This document shows positions 62,230 to 64,000 of a DNA stretch of 64,000 nt, piece by piece. Within the stretch, counting starts at the first letter, position 1. Each line of letters opens with the position of its first letter. Made by a program: the position numbers and the translations under genes. The notes under the pieces are model-generated. The model did not search any database and was not told the DNA's origin. It saw only the letters and a program-made list of their open reading frames with translations. Source of the stretch: Robertmurraya korlensis NBRC 107688 (lineage in GTDB: Bacteria > Bacillota > Bacilli > Bacillales > Cytobacillaceae); assembly GCF_001591645.1 (NCBI RefSeq), contig NZ_BCVH01000001.1, forward strand, positions 912,048-976,047, written 5' to 3'.

Positions 62230-62285
62230 AAAATAGGACCAATATCAAAAGGAATTTCATCCCTTATAAAAGATTGTGGCGAAGA
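62230..62285 (-). pseudogene. Fragment of a second copy of the 61656 membrane-protein gene
   Basis: The bases at 62237-62275 match 61909-61947 with few changes (both encode SFIRDE(I/F)PFDIGP). The copy has no start, no stop and no flanking homology, so it is a leftover of a tandem duplication. Confidence 0.7.
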
Positions 62286-62295
62286 ACAGCAGTCA

Positions 62296-62962
62296 TTATG
62301 AAAAATAACTTAATAATCCATCAAAGGAATTGACCTCGGCATATGGTTTTATGTCGGTATCATTCTTGTTATTAAGAGGATTGAACCATATCCCCTTTAT
62401 ATTTGCATTTTGACAACCACCAATATCCTTTTCTAAGTCATCTCCAATGAATAATGCATCTTCGGGTTTTACATTTAGCTTATTTAGTGCTAATTCAAAT
62501 ATGCGTTTGTCAGGTTTACTAAATCCCACTTCTTCAGAAATAATTATTATTTCGAAACAACTATTTAAATTAGTATTAATTATTTTAGCTTTTTGTCTCT
62601 GAGTTGAGCCATTTGTTATAATTGCAAATTTAACTTGCATCTTTAGTCTAGTTACTATATTAATAGTATTTGGATTTATAGTGAAACATTTAGGAAAATT
62701 ATTATTCCAAAAATCTTGAATGTCGTAGCGTGGCAACCTATATTTTGGTGGGAATTCATCAAAAAATATTTCAAAACTTTTGTTTTTCATTATGACCATA
62801 GCTTTCTTTATCATATTCTTTGAATTTCTTTAACATTTCATTTTTCACTGAATGTTTAACATCCTCATAACACTTATCTAAAAACATTAAAAATATTCGC
62901 TCTATTGCCTTATCCCTATTAAGAAAGGTTTCATCTAAATCAAAAATAGCAGCCTTAATCAT
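62296..62962 (-). pseudogene. HAD-superfamily hydrolase split by one frameshift
   Basis: The N-terminal part (62962 to about 62771) reads MIKAAIFDLDETFLNRDKAI and ends after HNEKQKF. The rest continues in another frame as KSFEIFFDEFPPKYRLP to the stop at 62296. Joined, they give a HAD protein of about 222 residues with all motifs: nucleophile DLDET, Thr in ITNGST, Lys in SKPDKRIF and FIGDDLEKDI. An AAACAAAAG run near 62780 is a likely slip point. AGAGGAG precedes the first ATG. It could be a recent frameshift, a sequencing error or programmed slippage. A phosphatase substrate is unknown. Confidence 0.82.
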
Positions 62963-63169
62963 TGTTTTTTCTCCTCTTATATTGTTTCAATTATATCTCC
63001 TTGTTTAAGTAACCTGCTTCTATAGTCGAATAAGAAAAAGCGATCTCCTTATGGAAGAATCGCCCCCTTTAGTTCAATAAGGCTATAAAACATACACCCA
63101 AAATCTTTCGAAATTTTTTCAATAATGTTACTATTTAAGTGTAATTATTTTACAAAAGGAGAGGTTCTT

Positions 63170-63658
63170 TTGACAACTACCACAAATGATAAAGCTATAA
63201 TTAAAGAGGTAACTATTAATGCACCATTAAATTTAGTATGGTTTGCCTGGACAATTTCTGAAAGAGTTTCTGAATGGTTTGCACCTGAAACAATTGTAGA
63301 AGCTAAAGAAGGTGGTGCATACGAACTTTACTTTATACCTGGAAATAATAAGGGTATGAATACAAAGGGTTGTAAAATCACAAAGCTCATTAATGAAAAA
63401 GAGCTACATTTTACTTGGAAAGGACCAGACCAATTTGAGACATTAATGAACAATGAAAATGAATTAACAAATGTTAATGTAAGTTTCAAAACAATTAATG
63501 AGGATTCTACCAAAGTGATTGTTGAACATATTGGATTTAAAGATAATGAGGAGTGGGCTGAAGCAATTAAGTGGCACCAAATGGCTTGGTCAGGAGTTCT
63601 TGATAGTCTAAAATCTGCTCTCGAAAAGGGCGAAGGAAATTTATGTTGCCAACCCTAA
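63170..63658 (+). CDS. SRPBCC/AHSA1-domain protein
   Basis: A 162-residue protein with the AHSA1-like START fold: IIKEVTINAPLNLVWFAWTISERVSEWFAPE, the VEAKEGGAYELYF strand, LHFTWKGP and the long C-terminal helix EAIKWHQMAWSGVLDSLKSALEKG. The family binds hydrophobic ligands, with no catalytic residues to read. The start is TTG at 63170, 5 bp after AAAGGAGAGG. A longer frame from 63125 includes this site within it. The C terminus NLCCQP has a CC pair. It is the only intact gene right of the HAD pseudogene. Confidence 0.85.
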   Translation: MTTTTNDKAIIKEVTINAPLNLVWFAWTISERVSEWFAPETIVEAKEGGAYELYFIPGNNKGMNTKGCKITKLINEKELHFTWKGPDQFETLMNNENELTNVNVSFKTINEDSTKVIVEHIGFKDNEEWAEAIKWHQMAWSGVLDSLKSALEKGEGNLCCQP

Positions 63659-63676
63659 AAAACAATATTTTACGAC

Positions 63677-63713
63677 ACCATCTATATTTTTTTAAGAATG
63701 TAGGTGGTTTTTT
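63677..63713 (+). terminator. Terminator of the SRPBCC gene
   Basis: ACCATCTATATT and AATGTAGGTGGT (G-U pairs) around 8 nt, followed by TTTTTT. Confidence 0.8.
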
Positions 63714-63901
63714 ATTTCCTAAAATGTATTCAGAACCTATCTTGTGATGTAGCAATAATTGTTGAACTATCCTCCCTCAATAAACAAAGTGAAAACTCAC
63801 GTTTTCTCAAGTATTCTCAGTATTTTATAGAATGTTATTTTAGAGTTAATGCTCGCTACTATGGTTGGATTTATCTCGTAAGGATAAATTTAGGCTTTTG
63901 A

Positions 63902-64000
63902 AGCAAAAAAACTGATGGCTCATTAGCCACCCACTTACAAAAAATGGTGGATGAGTTAAAATATGATCGCACTGGTGGATGTCCACATATCTCATGGATG
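63902..64000 (+). other. Open frame running off the right end, no start seen
   Basis: Thirty-three codons free of stops (TDGSLATHLQKMVDELKYDR then TGGCPHISWM) read to the window edge. A TGA closes the frame just before 63902, and no plausible start with a ribosome site precedes the protein-like part. It may be a gene remnant or the 5' part of a gene with an unusual start. I do not recognise the family. Confidence 0.3.

Noticed and set aside
63704..63901. A 65-residue plus frame after the SRPBCC gene
   Set aside because: It starts inside the terminator and has no recognisable protein pattern.

Overview
This window reads as chromosomal DNA of a low-GC, endospore-forming member of the Bacillaceae. 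From about 30.8 to 56 kb the gene order is the Bacillus subtilis cotM-sspP-sspO-citB-yneN-sspN-tlp-yneP-yneQ-yneR-plsY-yneT-parE-parC neighbourhood, with extra genes inserted. Four small acid-soluble spore proteins (SspP, SspO, SspN, Tlp), a CotM-like coat protein and a PAS-type sporulation-like kinase point to a spore former. No rRNA or tRNA gene was found.

The most notable content is a selenocysteine (Sec) system. SelD (29308-30348, minus), a SelW-like Rdx protein (30525-30758, plus) and a HesB-like protein (45323-45613, plus) each carry an in-frame TGA at the expected redox position. Each TGA is followed within 13-17 nt by a hairpin that could serve as a SECIS element. SelA lies at 31302-32726, between cotM and sspP. 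SelB and the Sec tRNA are not in the window and must lie elsewhere. A conventional gene caller would truncate or miss all three TGA-containing genes. The Sec HesB-like gene lies 2.3 kb from yneR, a HesB-like gene that has Cys where the other has Sec.

Layout: 0-3.4 kb, 3' end of an LtaS-type lipoteichoic acid synthase, a membrane protein and glnS. 3.4-9.6 kb, a LysM-NlpC/P60 cell wall hydrolase behind WalR-like boxes, an M42 peptidase, a soluble PAS-PAS histidine kinase, a YczE-like membrane protein and a Gfo/Idh/MocA oxidoreductase. 9.6-19.8 kb, an MFS transporter, a HelD-like helicase, an M20 dipeptidase, a giant DUF2157-like membrane protein, PpiB, a 52-bp tandem repeat array and MscL with a zinc-ribbon tail. 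19.8-26.4 kb, a DUF1906 protein, a self-contained class D sortase operon with two LPDTA-anchored acidic proteins, and a phnDCE-type ABC uptake operon. 26.7-28.9 kb, the threonine-degrading kbl-tdh pair. 29-33.5 kb, Sec and spore genes. 33.8-43 kb, aconitase, MtnA, YneN, spore proteins, a tandem CbxX/SpoVK-type AAA ATPase, YneP, YneQ and YneR. 43-51 kb, membrane and surface genes, the HesB-like selenoprotein, an MprF-like acyltransferase, a sensorless kinase, PlsY, a GH18 protein and YneT. 51.4-56 kb, parE-parC (topoisomerase IV) behind a LexA-like box. 56-59.3 kb, an acetyltransferase, an SDR protein, a VCBS-like secreted protein and a staygreen-family protein.

From 59.3 kb to the right end the sequence becomes AT-rich and decayed. 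It holds a Nudix pseudogene with two frameshifts, a broken gene of unknown family, a coiled-coil tail remnant, a fragment of a duplicated membrane-protein gene, a frameshifted HAD hydrolase and an intact SRPBCC-family gene. This looks like an eroding accessory segment.
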